A DNA stretch of 13,520 nt. Origin: Deltaproteobacteria bacterium (lineage in GTDB: Bacteria > Desulfobacterota > Deferrisomatia > Deferrisomatales > Deferrisomataceae). Below the pieces are notes generated by a model. That model was not told the DNA's origin. It worked only from the letters and a program-made list of their open reading frames with translations, and ran no database searches. Below are positions 12,174-13,520 of this stretch, in pieces (position 1 is the first letter of the stretch; each line of letters begins with the position of its first letter). Where the stretch lies: positions 1 through 13,520 of the forward strand of contig JAADGT010000302.1 of assembly GCA_013152215.1 (NCBI GenBank), in the 5' to 3' direction. The translations under genes were made by a program, and so were the position numbers.

Positions 12174-13520
12174 GCCCCCCGCGCCTGCGGGTCATCATCG
12201 CCGACGACAACCCCGACGACCGCACCCTGGCGCTGCGGGAGCTGCGCAAGGAGTTCACCGCGGTGGACGCCACCGAGGTGGGCGACCAGGAGGCATGGGA
12301 GGCCGCGCTGGGGGCGGAGGCGCCGGACCTGGTGGTCACCGACTACCACCTGCGCTGGTCCGACGGCTTGGTGGTCCTCCGGCAGGCAAAGACCCGGTGG
12401 CCCGGGGTGCCGGTGATCATGTTCACCGGCACCGGCACCCAGGAGGTGGCGGTCGAGGCCATGAAGCAGGGCCTGGCGGACTACGTGGTCAAGTCACCCC
12501 GGCACTTCGCCCGGCTGGCGGTTGCGGCCCGCAACGCCCTGGAGCGGGCCGCGACGGACCGGGCCCTGGCCGAGGCCGAGGCCCGGTACCAGGACCTGGT
12601 GGAGAACCTTCCGGTGGGCATCTACGTGTCCACCCCCTCGGGCCGCATCCTCACGGTGAACCGCGCCTTCGTCGAGATCCTGGGCTACCCGGACACCGAC
12701 TCCGTCACCCGTTTGGACGCCCGAGCCCTGTGGGCCGATCCTGCGGAGCGGGACCGGTGGATCCGGGAGCTGGAGACTCAGGGCCGGGTGGAGGGGTTCG
12801 TGGGGAAGCTCGTCCGGGTCGACGGAACCCCGGTCTGGGTGGAAGGCCGGGCCAGCGCCATCCGGGATCCCCGGGGCCGGATGGTGGCCTGGCAGGGCTC
12901 GGCCGTGGACGTGACCGACCGGGTCCTGGCCCAGAAGGAGCGGGAGCAGGCCCTACGGGAGGTGGAGGCCGTGCTCGAGGCCGTGCCCGCGGGCATCGCC
13001 CTTCTCACGCCCGGGGGCACGATCCGCCGGGCCAACGGCGAGGCCCGCACCCTCCTGGAGGCCCACGCCGACCTGGACGACCAGGGCCGGCTTCGGGCCG
13101 TGGCCGGCCGGCCGTTCACCGACCTGCTGGCCCCCCCGGCGGACGGACGAGCGGTGCACGAGATGTTCACCCCGGGCCCCGCCCCCCGGGTCCTCCAGGT
13201 CCAGGCCCGGCCGGTGGGGGACCCGGCCCGGCCCGAGGCGTGGGTAATGGTGATCCGGGACGCCACCCAGGAACGCCACCGGTTCGAGAAGATCGCCCTC
13301 CAGGAGAGGCTGGCGGCCCTGGGCCAGCTGGCGGCCGGCATCGCCCACGACTTCAACAACATTTTGAGCGCGATCGTCGGGTATGCCGAGATGCTCCGAG
13401 GCCGCGAGGACATCCCGAGCGACGTCAGGGAGCGGCTCGAGCAGATGCTGGTCCAGTCGTTCCGCGCCGCAGACCTGGTGCGGCAGGTGCTCGACTTCGG
13501 ACGTCGGGGCAACAAGAGCG
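12170..13520 (+). CDS. Hybrid histidine kinase, partial (REC-PAS-PAS-HisKA, continues beyond window)
   Basis: Open to the window end, 450 complete codons visible. The ATG at 12170 overlaps the preceding TGA (ATGA), with AGGAGGGG as RBS. It opens with a receiver domain (about 6-125; V-I-I-A-D-D-N, phospho-Asp58 in V-T-D-Y-H-L, Lys108 in Y-V-V-K-S-P-R-H-F), the subtype often found in front of PAS kinases. PAS1 (about 138-265) and PAS2 (about 270-375, ending V-I-R-D-A-T-Q-E-R) follow. Next comes the L-G-Q-L-A-A-G-I-A-H393-D-F-N-N phosphoacceptor helix, like that of the membrane kinase at 4731-6854. The HATPase and anything after it lie outside the window. No membrane segment is seen. With its neighbour it could form a receiver-gated two-kinase relay, but the output regulator is not in view. 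Confidence 0.92.
   Translation, partial: MSPPRLRVIIADDNPDDRTLALRELRKEFTAVDATEVGDQEAWEAALGAEAPDLVVTDYHLRWSDGLVVLRQAKTRWPGVPVIMFTGTGTQEVAVEAMKQGLADYVVKSPRHFARLAVAARNALERAATDRALAEAEARYQDLVENLPVGIYVSTPSGRILTVNRAFVEILGYPDTDSVTRLDARALWADPAERDRWIRELETQGRVEGFVGKLVRVDGTPVWVEGRASAIRDPRGRMVAWQGSAVDVTDRVLAQKEREQALREVEAVLEAVPAGIALLTPGGTIRRANGEARTLLEAHADLDDQGRLRAVAGRPFTDLLAPPADGRAVHEMFTPGPAPRVLQVQARPVGDPARPEAWVMVIRDATQERHRFEKIALQERLAALGQLAAGIAHDFNNILSAIVGYAEMLRGREDIPSDVRERLEQMLVQSFRAADLVRQVLDFGRRGNKS

Overview
This is a very GC-rich bacterial window with dense coding and many strong GGAGG-type ribosome binding sites. The gene content includes an oxygen-defence rubrerythrin, a NifU-type iron-sulfur scaffold domain, a YgiQ radical SAM protein, alanine dehydrogenase, a Tat-exported MsrP-like molybdoenzyme and several multi-domain histidine kinases. 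Together these suggest a Desulfobacterota/Desulfuromonadia-like (deltaproteobacterial) chromosome. The assignment rests on gene content and composition only. No phage, plasmid, tRNA, rRNA or CRISPR sequence was recognised.

Layout. (1) Positions 18-1291, minus strand: a probable operon running NifU-like Fe-S protein, then a 65-aa conserved small protein, then a glycine-zipper lipoprotein. It is driven by a TTGACA-17-TAGATT promoter at 1344-1372. (2) Positions 1433-2063, plus strand: a monocistronic rubrerythrin unit. Its promoter is overlaid by a perfect 10-bp inverted repeat (probable operator), and the unit ends in a textbook terminator. (3) Positions 2142-4644, plus: a YgiQ radical SAM gene overlaps an XRE-cupin regulator by ATGA. 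The regulator also has its own promoter candidate inside the ygiQ 3' end, and a terminator follows. (4) Positions 4731-6854, plus: a membrane-anchored hybrid histidine kinase that converges on, and overlaps by 23 bp, the next unit. (5) Positions 8582-6832, minus: alanine dehydrogenase, followed after 5 bp by a 210-aa GNAT protein with an N-terminal C2H2 zinc finger. Its architecture resembles the eukaryotic cohesin acetyltransferases (Eco1/ESCO), and this is the most unusual gene in the window. (6) Positions 8583-9362: about 780 bp without a credible gene. It contains a 253-bp palindromic MITE-like repeat with 7-bp-periodic arms and a second 7-bp repeat patch. (7) Positions 9363-13520, plus: an MsrP-like gene, a structured leader, then two overlapping hybrid kinase genes. 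The first of these ends in an Hpt-like domain whose phospho-accepting His is replaced by Arg. The second runs off the window.

Functionally, the two flanks share an oxidative-stress theme: Fe-S assembly and rubrerythrin on the left, periplasmic methionine sulfoxide repair on the right. The centre holds sensing and central nitrogen metabolism. Links between the sensor kinases and MsrP rest on proximity only.
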